DNA of 64,000 bases from positions 62,001-126,000 of the forward strand of contig NZ_QGDC01000008.1 of the NCBI RefSeq assembly GCF_003324525.1. Direction: 5' to 3'. This DNA comes from Mucilaginibacter hurinus. GTDB lineage: Bacteria > Bacteroidota > Bacteroidia > Sphingobacteriales > Sphingobacteriaceae. Shown piece after piece: positions 38,607-48,800 of the stretch. A program made the translations under genes and the position numbers. The stretch's first letter is position 1, and each line of letters opens with the position of its first letter. The notes beneath the pieces are model-generated. The model ran no database searches. It saw only the letters and a program-made list of their open reading frames with translations, and was not told the origin of the DNA.

Positions 38607-41063
38607 TTACTTCTTTATTTCGATATGCTTAAATGTTTTGGTGTGTTTAAACTCAAGCACCTTTTCGCTATTTATAGCGTAGTCAGTAATCTCTTTGCCG
38701 TCAACACTGATATGCGCAGGTATAAAAGGCAAGCCAATTATATTAAAGCAATAAGCATCATACCTGGGTGTGTACAACCCTTCCATACTTTGCTGTATTT
38801 CCAGCGAGCTTTCGGTGCCGTTAACAATAAACTTTTTCTCTGAATAAATATCCTGTTCATAAGCAAACGACTCTCCATGATCCTCAAAAAAGAATGAATT
38901 CACTTCGTAATCGCTGTAGTAAACATTCATTTTTACTTCTTCTATTGGCTTCTCGCCCACATACTGCATTACAGGATATTCCGGAATAACCGAACCCGCT
39001 TTAATAAAGATAGGTATTGTTTCCAGCGGCGTTGGCGTCTCCACCTCGTCGCCCCCAACTGTCACCTCGTTGGTCCAGTAGTTATACCAATCACCCTTTG
39101 GCAGGTATACCTTACGGCTTTTTTGACCGGGCTCCATTACAGGACATACAAGTATTTTATCACCATATGTGAATTCATCCTGCCGGAAATGGTTTTTCAG
39201 CACTTCCTGCTCCTGCATTACAACCGGCCTTAATATAGGAAACCCGTAACGATGATGTTCCCAAAACGCCGAGTACATATAGGGCAATAAACGGTAGCGC
39301 AACTCAATAAACTTACGATTTATGGCTGTAAACGGCTCACCAAAGCTCCAGGGCTCGCGCTCTTTAGTATCTCCGGCAGAATGGGCCCGCATGAACGGGG
39401 AAAATGTGCCCATTTGTATCCAGCGGGTAAATAGCTCACCGTCAGGTTCGCCGCTAAAACCACCTATATCCGTGCCGCAAAAAGGTATGCCCGACATTGA
39501 CAGGCGCTGACACTGAATGTTCCCCAGTTTTAAATGCTCCCAAGTGGCCACGTTATCACCTGTCCACACAGAGGCGTAACGCTGCAAACCTGAGTAGCCC
39601 GCACGGGTAATGGTGAAAGGGCGCTTGTTTTTAAATATCTTACGCATGCCTTCATAGGTAGCGCGCACCATTTGCATGCCGTAAACGTTGTGCGCCTTCC
39701 GGTGCGAACCACGATAGCCATCGTATTGGTGCCTTACATCATCGGGAAAAGTACCTGCGCCAAATACGGCAGGTTCATTCATATCGTTCCATACACCGGC
39801 CACGCCCATTTCTATGAGTTCATCAAACAAGCCTCCCCACCATTCGCGCACTTCGGGATTGGTAAAATCAGGAAACTGGCAACGCCCTGGCCAAACATGG
39901 CCTTCCATAAAATAGTCATCACTACGGCGGCAAAAATATTTTTTCTCTTTACCCTCTTTAAACACGGGGTAGTTATCGTCTACCCGTATACCGGGATCAA
40001 TGATCACCACGGTTTTAAACCCGTCGGCGGCCAAATCTTTGATCATTTTTTTTGGATCAGGAAAGTATTTGCGGTTCCAGGTAAAACAGCGGTAGCCGTC
40101 CATATAGTCAATATCAAGGTAAATACCGTCGCATGGTATTTGATTTTGCCTGAAACCTTTTGCTACCACGCGTACTTTTGATTCGGGGTAATAACTCCAA
40201 CGACACTGGTGGTAACCAAGGGCCCAAAGCGGCGGCATAGGATGCGTACCGGTAAGTAAGTGGTAGCTTTTTACCACATCCATCATATGTGGGCCGTGGA
40301 TATAGTAGTATTGTAATTCGCCGCCATCAGCCCAAAAACTGGTTTTGGTTTTGTCTTCGGCACCAAAATCAAAATGCGCCTTAAAAGTATTATCGAAAAA
40401 AATTCCGTGCGCTATACCCTCATTAACGCTGATGTAAAACGGTATACTGCGATACAACGGATCCTGGTTCCAGCCAAACGAGTATGCGTCGGTATTCCAG
40501 TTAGTTAGTCTTTTGCCGCGCAGGTTAAGCTCGGTTGGCTTATCACCCATGCCAAAAAAATTCTCGTCGGGGTTACACGTTTTGGTACAAAACACATAAT
40601 AGCCGCCAAACTTTGTATTTTCTTCCCAGTGCATCGGCGCCGCATCGGCGCTGGTAACCACATGGTTGCTATCTGAAAAAGATATAAAGAAATCTGACTT
40701 GCGGATATGGCAATTAACTTTCGCCGTTGATACTTTAAACTCCTTTTCGTCATTATACAAACTAACGGCGACAGGTTTGTTGCTTAGCTCCGGTACAGCG
40801 TATGAGAAATCTTCAAGGAATACGCCATGCGGCGCAACACGCACACGCATAATCTCTTCATTTACAACCACCAATTCTACTTTTGCGTCGCCGTCGGTAA
40901 AATAAAATTTGTTGCCTGCCTGCGAAACATGTGTGGGTATGCCAAGATATTTTTTTGTTATCGGCTTTATGCCGTCAGCCGGGTTATTTAAGTGTCTAAA
41001 ACCTTCTTCTTCCTCAACCAGTTCATTAAATACTTCTTTCGGATTTAATATATGCTCTTCCAT
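38607..41063 (-). CDS. Glycoside hydrolase family 31 alpha-glucosidase
   Basis: An 818-residue GH31 enzyme without signal peptide, so cytoplasmic. Motifs: the substrate segment HQCRWSYYPESKVR, GIYLDIDYMDGYRCFTWN, the nucleophile region GVWNDMNEPAVFG (Asp about 430), the acid/base region VWTGDNVATWEHLK, and the C-terminal region with FMRAHSAGD. It would release glucose from the non-reducing ends of alpha-glucans or oligosaccharides; alpha-xylosidase specificity cannot be ruled out. With glgB and the GH13 gene it forms a glucan-metabolism block. Confidence 0.94.
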   Translation of the reverse strand: MEEHILNPKEVFNELVEEEEGFRHLNNPADGIKPITKKYLGIPTHVSQAGNKFYFTDGDAKVELVVVNEEIMRVRVAPHGVFLEDFSYAVPELSNKPVAVSLYNDEKEFKVSTAKVNCHIRKSDFFISFSDSNHVVTSADAAPMHWEENTKFGGYYVFCTKTCNPDENFFGMGDKPTELNLRGKRLTNWNTDAYSFGWNQDPLYRSIPFYISVNEGIAHGIFFDNTFKAHFDFGAEDKTKTSFWADGGELQYYYIHGPHMMDVVKSYHLLTGTHPMPPLWALGYHQCRWSYYPESKVRVVAKGFRQNQIPCDGIYLDIDYMDGYRCFTWNRKYFPDPKKMIKDLAADGFKTVVIIDPGIRVDDNYPVFKEGKEKKYFCRRSDDYFMEGHVWPGRCQFPDFTNPEVREWWGGLFDELIEMGVAGVWNDMNEPAVFGAGTFPDDVRHQYDGYRGSHRKAHNVYGMQMVRATYEGMRKIFKNKRPFTITRAGYSGLQRYASVWTGDNVATWEHLKLGNIQCQRLSMSGIPFCGTDIGGFSGEPDGELFTRWIQMGTFSPFMRAHSAGDTKEREPWSFGEPFTAINRKFIELRYRLLPYMYSAFWEHHRYGFPILRPVVMQEQEVLKNHFRQDEFTYGDKILVCPVMEPGQKSRKVYLPKGDWYNYWTNEVTVGGDEVETPTPLETIPIFIKAGSVIPEYPVMQYVGEKPIEEVKMNVYYSDYEVNSFFFEDHGESFAYEQDIYSEKKFIVNGTESSLEIQQSMEGLYTPRYDAYCFNIIGLPFIPAHISVDGKEITDYAINSEKVLEFKHTKTFKHIEIKK

Positions 41064-41306
41064 TCAAATCAATTAGTAAGTGCCACAAATGTGCCTAGTA
41101 CACAACGTACATGCAATATAATATTTTAAGCCTTATCACCTCCCATTATTATGCCATTTGCCAATAATTTAAGTGTATTGTTAAAATTTATACAACTTTT
41201 AGGATTTCGTTGTAAATACGCATAGCGATTGAATTATAATAATGCACAACTTTTCGTGGCAATTAATTCACATTGGGCATATATTTCCAACACCACACCC
41301 CGGTAA

Positions 41307-43028
41307 CTAAAATTCCAATAAAAGTCCACTCATTGATGATATGTTGAGGTGTACTCCCCGATAAATATCATTGGTTATGAATTGGCTGCCGGTAAGCAGA
41401 TCGGCAAATACTTGTTTGCCATGCAGGTTAAACTTATTTAGCAGGTCTGCCGGCAGTTTCACGGTAATCTCCCTGTCTTCGCGGTTAAAGTTTGCTACGA
41501 TCAATATACGCTGAGTATCGGTATAGCGCAGGTAGATGTATAAGCGGGCATTAAATCCCCACTGGTGTTCGTTCGCCATCATCAGTTCGTAAAAGTCGCC
41601 CGCCCGCAAGGCATCATTGTTACGTACCGCTTTTAACAGTTTGTTATAAAACGCTCTTAATTCCTTTTGTTCGTGTGATAGCTGCCCTCCATCCCACGCG
41701 CCATTGTTAACCCATTTTTGATGTTCAGGCACGCCCCAGTAATCAAAAATAGTGGTGCGACCATCGTTGCCACTGAATCCTTCACTACAGGTAGCTGCCT
41801 CCCCTACTTCCTGTCCAAAATAAATCATAACCGGCCCGATTGAAAGGGTTGCCGTTACAATCATACCGGGAACTGCTTTCCAGGGATCTCCGGCAAACGG
41901 GGCAGAAGCAATTCGTTCTTCGTCATGGTTTTCCATAAACCGCAGCATCCTCTCGTTAAAGCCTTGTGTATGATGGTTCCAAACAGCATTAATATCCCAG
42001 GCAGATGCGTGCCCTTCGTTACGTGTTAAACGTTTAATGGCATCGTATAATCCTACCTTATCATACAAATAGTCAAAACCGCCCTTAAACAAATAATTTG
42101 CATACTCACCGGGGTTATACGCTTCGCCTATAAATTGCAGGTACGGATATTTTTGTTTGAGGCGGGGTATAAGCCAACCCCAAAATTCAAACGGTACATA
42201 CTCTACCATATCACACCGAAAAGCGTCAACACCCATATTAGCCCAATATGTAAGAATATCAAACATTTTATGCCACAACGGAGGTATCGGGTTAAAATGG
42301 GTAGTGTAACCGTTTGCATAATCCACGCCGTAATTAAGCTTTATGGTTTCAAACCAGTTGTTGATAGTTGGATAGGCGTTAAATACATTATCGCCCGTGG
42401 CCTTTGCCGGATATTCGTAAAACTTGCCATCCTTCAACGGGCTTTTTAATTCGTTGCCACCTGGATTATAGCCCGACGGTATAGTAAGCGCCTGCGATGG
42501 AATGTAATAAAAATCATTAGCCGCCGAAAATGGTACGCTAACGTCATCATCTTCGCCAAAATCACGCACACCGGCCGGCTTAGCATCTGATTTATATGTA
42601 CGTGCCACATGATTTGGCACAAAATCCATAATTACTTTAAGCCCCGCCTGGTGGGTACGCTGAACCAGGGCTTTAAATTCGTTAATGCGATTTGGAATGT
42701 CAACGGCCAGATCGGGGTCAATATCATAATAGTCCTTTATAGCATAGGGTGATCCGGCACGGCCTTTCACCACATCCGGATCATCCGGCAGGATACCATA
42801 GGCCGAATAATCGGTCATGGTTGCATGTTCTATAACACCTGTGTACCAAACGTGTGTAAACCCCATATCACTAATCGCGTGCAAGGCTGTGTCATTGATA
42901 TCATTTAACTTACCGCAGCCGTTTTCTTCTATTGAGCCGTAGAATTTGTTGGTAGAATTTACATTGCTGAACAGTCGTGGTAAAAGTTGGTAAATCGTTA
43001 GTTTATGATCATTAAGTGTTGTGTCCAT
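41307..43028 (-). CDS. GH13 alpha-amylase-type glycosidase, cytoplasmic
   Basis: A 573-residue GH13 enzyme. The four conserved regions are seen: VIMDFVPNHVAR, GVDAFRCDMVEYV (nucleophile Asp), LQFIGEAYNPGEY (acid/base Glu) and FMENHDEERIA (transition-state Asp). No signal peptide, so it degrades internal or imported maltodextrins or glycogen. The N-terminal region (NDINDTALHAISDMGFTHVW) is short and lacks CBM48. Exact specificity (alpha-amylase, maltogenic, neopullulanase-like) is open. It is divergent from the secreted esterase gene at 43169. Confidence 0.92.
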   Translation of the reverse strand: MDTTLNDHKLTIYQLLPRLFSNVNSTNKFYGSIEENGCGKLNDINDTALHAISDMGFTHVWYTGVIEHATMTDYSAYGILPDDPDVVKGRAGSPYAIKDYYDIDPDLAVDIPNRINEFKALVQRTHQAGLKVIMDFVPNHVARTYKSDAKPAGVRDFGEDDDVSVPFSAANDFYYIPSQALTIPSGYNPGGNELKSPLKDGKFYEYPAKATGDNVFNAYPTINNWFETIKLNYGVDYANGYTTHFNPIPPLWHKMFDILTYWANMGVDAFRCDMVEYVPFEFWGWLIPRLKQKYPYLQFIGEAYNPGEYANYLFKGGFDYLYDKVGLYDAIKRLTRNEGHASAWDINAVWNHHTQGFNERMLRFMENHDEERIASAPFAGDPWKAVPGMIVTATLSIGPVMIYFGQEVGEAATCSEGFSGNDGRTTIFDYWGVPEHQKWVNNGAWDGGQLSHEQKELRAFYNKLLKAVRNNDALRAGDFYELMMANEHQWGFNARLYIYLRYTDTQRILIVANFNREDREITVKLPADLLNKFNLHGKQVFADLLTGSQFITNDIYRGVHLNISSMSGLLLEF

Positions 43029-43168
43029 GTATGCCGCTAAGATATTGTTTTATGATTTTCAACTGTCAAAAATGTATTACATTTTACAACAAGCCCAGCC
43101 TCGGTAAAAAATGTCCTTATATTCGCAGCAACCATTAAATCAAACCCTTTACCAATACACATTCCTAG

Positions 43169-45853
43169 ATGAAAATATCCTTTTACACTATTTGTATTGT
43201 ATTCTTATCAACTTTTAATTCCGCGTACGCCCAAACACTAAAGCTCGCCAATATATTGCAAAGCAACATGGTAGTGCAGCAGGCTAAACCTTTTAAACTT
43301 TGGGGTACAGCGGCGGCCGGCGAAACTATACAGATCAGGGCCGACTGGATGCAAACTTCGGTAACCGCTACTACAGCGGCAAATGGAAAATGGGAAGGCA
43401 TGATACAGGTACCGGCAGCCAAGACCGGCGATTTTACTGCGCATACCATTACTATACAGAGCAATACCACCACTTTAACACTCAAGAATATTTTGATTGG
43501 CGAAGTTTGGTTATGTGCGGGTCAATCTAATATGGATATGCCGGTGGATAACCAATCCTTTTTGGGCTATCCGGGTGTAACCAACTATCAGCAGGAAATT
43601 GCTGCCGCCAACTTTCCTTCTTTACGATACTATGAGTCTACTGCGTCTTTCAGAACCACGCCTGCTGACAATACATCAGGCACATGGAGTATCTGCACCC
43701 CCGCAAATGTAAAAAACTATAGCGCAGTGGCTTACTTTTTTGGCCGCGCGCTTCATTTAAAACTAAACATACCGATCGGCCTGGTAGTATCAGCGGCGCC
43801 GGGCGCTTCCTGCCAGGCATTTATGAGTAAGTCGGTGCTGGACGCCGTCCCCGTATTTCGCACTAAATTTGTTGATCAGTACAGAACGTACATAAGTTCG
43901 CAGGAGGAGGTGGATAAGGAAACCTTTTTTAGTAATGTAACCAAACCGACGTTGTTATATAACGGTGTGATACACCCTCTTCTCAATCTCTCCATAAAAG
44001 GCTTTAACTGGTACCAGGGAGAATCAAATGTGGGTGACGGAAGCTTATATACCCGGCTTTGCACCGAGATGATAAAAAGCTGGCGAAGGGACTTTAAGCA
44101 AGGTAACCTGCCCTTCAATTTTGTTCAGATAGCCTCAAACGGCAGTGCCACACAAACCAGGATAGCGCGTTTCCGCGAAGCTCAGGAAGATCTTTTAAAG
44201 CTTGATGGTACAGGCATGGCGGTAGCTATGGATGTTGGGGAAGTTGACAACATCCACCCAAGCAATAAACGCCCCGTAGGTGAAAGGCTTGCCTTTAACG
44301 CTCTTTTTAGTACTTACGGAAAAAACGAGGTGGCGTACCAGGGGCCAACTTACTTAAGTCATACAATAAGTGATGATACCGTTAAGGTAACATTTACGCC
44401 CGAAAGTATGGGCACCGGACTGATGACAAATGACGGCCAGCCGCCAAAACACTTTTTAATAGCCGGTGCGGATATGATATTTCAACCCGCAAGGGCGCAA
44501 ATTGTAGGCAGGCAAATATGGGCGCTATCAGACAAGGTAAAAAAACCGGTTGCCATCAGATACGCGTTTAATGACGGGACCATAACTAACCTGTTTAACA
44601 AAGCAGGCTTACCGGCAGCGCCGTTTCGTACAGACAGGTTTAATTATACTGCCTGCAGTTTTGCTTATGCGCAGTTCACCGCCTATAGTGGTAATTGCGC
44701 TAACTGCAGTATTAAAGGCGCCATAAGCTCTACCGATAACGATACTTTGTCGGCATCAATTTTTAAAGTACACAATGTAGCCGGCGCTTATGCGGAGCAA
44801 CACCTCTATTTTCAGCATCCGGGTGTTAAAGATGACGCCATAAGGGTTGGTATAAGAACTTCTACGCCATTGAACACGCCTGAGCTTTTAAATAAAATAG
44901 AATTATTTATTTTTAGCGGGGCTACTCTTACGCAACAACTTTCATTGAATGACCCGCGGGTTAAGCTGATTGCCCTGGCTGACAACCGTTACGCTGCGAT
45001 TTTGACATCTGCCGGGAAATACGACAGGATAGCAGTAAGACTAAACTCTGGCAGCACTGAAATAACCACCATGGAGTTGAGTTATGCTGTACAACAGTTT
45101 GCAATACCGGAATTTATAACAACGACTGCATGTATAAACACCACAGCAAAAATAACTATTACACAGGCTGGCGAATATAACTGGTACGAACAACCTACAG
45201 GCGGCTTACCAATATTTACCGGCCGTATTTTTACTACTCCTAAACTCACAGCAAGTAAAACATATTACGTGCAGGACGTACGCAACAGTTGCGAAACAGG
45301 CCAACGTACAGCCATAACTGTAAATACTGAGCAGCCGCCGGCAAAGCCTGTGTCAATAGTAAACAACGGCGACAAAGTAACAGCAGGCAATAAAGCCCGT
45401 GTACGCATTAACAACCCGCAGCCGGGGTATACTTATAAATGGTATTACACACAGCTATCAGCTACCCCATTTTTTACCGGAGAACAATTTGATACCCCGG
45501 CTTTAACCGCTGATACAGCCGTTTATGTTGAAGCTATATCCGGAAATTGTATTTCTGAGCGTGCACGAATAGTAATTGACGTTAAGGAACCTGCGGATGA
45601 TGTGAAACTATCGATATACCCTAACCCTACCCAGGGGGAGATAAATTTTTTGTTCAAAAGCAATTATAGCAAACCGTTTAAGGCCACCGTAATCAGTATG
45701 CAGGGCAAAACGCTCTATACGGCAACTGCTACAGCAAATAACCATTTAAATGCATATAAGTTGTGGATAGGACAACTGCCTGATGGCATTTATATTTTAA
45801 ATGTAAAAGGCGAGGATTTTACCCGCGCCTTAAAAATTGTTATCAGTCGTTAG
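43169..45853 (+). CDS. Sialate O-acetylesterase-like (SASA) secreted protein with T9SS sorting domain
   Basis: An 894-residue secreted protein. Signal peptide (about 1-21), a beta-rich domain, then the SGNH-type SASA core with catalytic Ser near residue 119 (WLCAGQSNMDMP), the block FNWYQGESNVGDGSLYTRL and an Asp/His pair in VDNIHPSNKRPVGERL. After residue about 540 come Ig-like repeats (CINTTAKITITQAGEYNWYE). The end is a T9SS type A sorting domain (SIYPNPTQGEINF onward, GIYILNV). It would deacetylate a glycan outside the cell. It is convergent, with only 6 bp, with the GH2-GH97 gene. Confidence 0.9.
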   Translation: MKISFYTICIVFLSTFNSAYAQTLKLANILQSNMVVQQAKPFKLWGTAAAGETIQIRADWMQTSVTATTAANGKWEGMIQVPAAKTGDFTAHTITIQSNTTTLTLKNILIGEVWLCAGQSNMDMPVDNQSFLGYPGVTNYQQEIAAANFPSLRYYESTASFRTTPADNTSGTWSICTPANVKNYSAVAYFFGRALHLKLNIPIGLVVSAAPGASCQAFMSKSVLDAVPVFRTKFVDQYRTYISSQEEVDKETFFSNVTKPTLLYNGVIHPLLNLSIKGFNWYQGESNVGDGSLYTRLCTEMIKSWRRDFKQGNLPFNFVQIASNGSATQTRIARFREAQEDLLKLDGTGMAVAMDVGEVDNIHPSNKRPVGERLAFNALFSTYGKNEVAYQGPTYLSHTISDDTVKVTFTPESMGTGLMTNDGQPPKHFLIAGADMIFQPARAQIVGRQIWALSDKVKKPVAIRYAFNDGTITNLFNKAGLPAAPFRTDRFNYTACSFAYAQFTAYSGNCANCSIKGAISSTDNDTLSASIFKVHNVAGAYAEQHLYFQHPGVKDDAIRVGIRTSTPLNTPELLNKIELFIFSGATLTQQLSLNDPRVKLIALADNRYAAILTSAGKYDRIAVRLNSGSTEITTMELSYAVQQFAIPEFITTTACINTTAKITITQAGEYNWYEQPTGGLPIFTGRIFTTPKLTASKTYYVQDVRNSCETGQRTAITVNTEQPPAKPVSIVNNGDKVTAGNKARVRINNPQPGYTYKWYYTQLSATPFFTGEQFDTPALTADTAVYVEAISGNCISERARIVIDVKEPADDVKLSIYPNPTQGEINFLFKSNYSKPFKATVISMQGKTLYTATATANNHLNAYKLWIGQLPDGIYILNVKGEDFTRALKIVISR

Positions 45854-45859
45854 CAACGG

Positions 45860-48800
45860 TCACTGCTTTTCAAATCTTGCGGCAATGCCACCACCGGCTT
45901 TTAGCGTGCCGGTTAACACGCCCGAACCTGTAAAGTCAGTGTTTACTATAATGGTTTTTGCATTTGCGTTATCATCGTCGCGGTATAGCAAGCTTTTATA
46001 ATTACCATTGCCTAAAAACGAAAGACTGATATTCACGGATTTGGCAACAGGGCCGTTAATTGCTGCAAGGTACCATGTTGTGCCTTTACGCCGGGCCATA
46101 ATAGCTAACCCACCAATTTCGCTTTGCGGCAATATGCGTGTTTCGTCCCAGGTTGTAGGCAAGCCTTTTATCATGTGCCTTACAGGGCTAACAGCAAGCG
46201 AGTCTGGATTAACACCCAGGCACATAAATGGCGAGGTAAACGCAATAACTGTGGCAAGCTGATGAGTGAGCGTAGTGCCCGGTACAATTTGTGTGCGCAA
46301 GCTCAAAGGCGTATAATCGCCTGCTCCTGCCAAAAAGCGGGTAAAGGGCAGCGCAGTATTATGTTCGGGCCACTTACTACCCGGGTTACCATGCTCAAGC
46401 CCGCGTATGGCTTCCCGTGTCATTTCGTTAGGCCAGGTAGTGCTGTGCCCGCTGGGTTTTGGCGCACCATGAAAATTTATCATCAGTTTTTCCCGGGCGG
46501 CATCTTTAAGTGCTGCCTGCATCCAGCTTTGCACTTCCTGCGTTTCGCCCGTAAAAAAATCAAGCTTAAGGCCCGCCACGCCAACCTCTCTGCACTTGGC
46601 GAAGAATTCCCGGCGCGCGGTAGAATCTTTCAGTCCCGGGTCGCCAAAAAAATCAAGATTGTTGTATGACCGCCACACCCATATTTTAACGTTATGCGCT
46701 CTTGAGCTATCTACCAATTCTTTAAGTACATCCCATTTAGTCTTATTCCCGGTTGCCCAATAATACTCCCAGCCGTGATCAACCAAATTATATTCGATGC
46801 CCATCTGGCCGGCAAGTTTCGAATAGCGCAGCATGTTTTTATATGTCACCTCAAACAATGGCGTCCCGGTAGTAGCCAGCCATGACCAGGTTGATTTGCC
46901 CGGCTTTAACCAGCGTGTATTAACGCCCTGGGGAAATAGTTCCGGGTCTGGCGCGGGCGATACATTACCTACAATATCAGAGTTCACCAAAGCATTTAAA
47001 TCGGCTGATATCTGCACAATGTGCCAAGGCGTTTTCAACTCGCCATTTATAATGGTTTTACCTTGCAGCCTGCCTTTATATTGCCTGTTACCGTTAAAGG
47101 TAAGTGACATGCCTGCAAAATTATCATTGCCGCCTTCCAGTATCACACCGTAACCCCCATTATCAGGCAAGATAAAAGTTAACGGCGGACCAACACGGTC
47201 TCCTTTTTTTACTGATTCAATTGCCTTTTTAATATAAACACCTTCATAATTGCTTACATCTGCCTGACTCCAAACTATGTTGCCTGCAGGTATTGTGAAC
47301 TCTGTATCGTCAGCTGTAACCGTCTTGGTAAAATTGCCCGGTAATATATATCTGAATGCGGCACCATCGTTAAAAACCTTTATCTCTAACATCATACCCA
47401 GGTTTAACGGCTCGTTCACCTTTACCAATATCTGCTCGCAATTATTAACCGCCTCACTGTGCCCGCCCATTACGGCATAGGTTTGATTTATCGTTTTTCT
47501 TTCGGCCACAGTAAATGACTTAATACCCGACGGCATCTTATCATTAACTGTCAAACTTAATAGCGATGGCTCAATAACCGATTTGTTATTACGGTTAAGC
47601 TGATAATACATCCTGCCGTCTTTTACAAATAAATTAAACCCTGTTTTAGTATCGGGGCTAATTGCACTAACAGTATCCCTGTCAACTTCAGCAAAAGGTT
47701 TATCACTGTACTGGTCTATTTTTAATTCGGGCTCACTGCCGCCCAGCAAGGCTGGGTCATATTCAATAGTTATATTCTTTTCCTCACCCTTAAAAACGGT
47801 AAAGTAATTGTCGCTAATAAGTACCGGCAAAACCCTTTCTTTAGTAGACGGGTTGGTAAGTTGTACATGCAGGCCGAAAGCTACTCCGCCGGAGTTTGCC
47901 GGGTTAGCAATCTTAACTTTCATCAACTGCTTATCACCTACTCGTTCTGTTGAACTAGTTACGCTCAATTTTACCTGGGGAATGTTGTTAAGTGTAGTGT
48001 AGTCACCGCCGCTTCGCCAGTACAAATTTTCTGATACCAGCTTACCAGTATTATCAGTTAATTCAAGCTTCAGAAAGTCAACCGCAGGCAGCTTGCTATA
48101 TACACCGAACTCAAACAGTGATACGCCAAAAAATCCATTGCGCTGAACGCATTGCATACGCACATACCGTGCGGTAACCTCATTAAAGGTTATAGCGTCA
48201 GTACCACCATCGCCCGTAGTAGTTGAGTAAACATCAGTCCAATTGGTTGCATTGTTTGAAACCTGTATTTTGTATGAACTGGCAAAGCTCTCCCAAACGA
48301 GTTGAACCGCCTGTATTTTAGTTAATGCTCCCAGGTCAACATATATCCAACTGTTATTGCTTGTTTCACCTGCCGCCCAACGCGTACTGCTGTTTCCGTC
48401 AAAGGCGTCGGCCTTCCGGTGGTTGCTTTCTTCATTTGATGAAAATGCGGGCTTATTAAGCGCAAAATTCAAACCGGCAATGTTACCAGCTTTCATGGCG
48501 TAAGTAATGGTATCTTTGAGCGCATTAATAACCACCGATTTGCTGTAACCGGGCACAATGTTACCCGCGATATCATACACGGTTGATTTAGCAGTAAGAT
48601 TGGTTAATGTAGTATGCGTATTATTAACCACCTTAACCCCTTCGTCGGCTATGCTCCATTGTATATGCACCGGTTCGTTGGCTTTTTTAACCCCGTAATA
48701 CGCACCTGTGCAATCATAATAATAATCATAGGTTTGCCATATCATTGTAGGGAATGCCGACTGACTCATCCACATCAAAATACCTGATGCGTCTTTCCAA

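Noticed and set aside
46124..46669. 181-codon plus-strand frame opposite the GH97 part
   Set aside because: Antisense of strongly conserved GH97 sequence.
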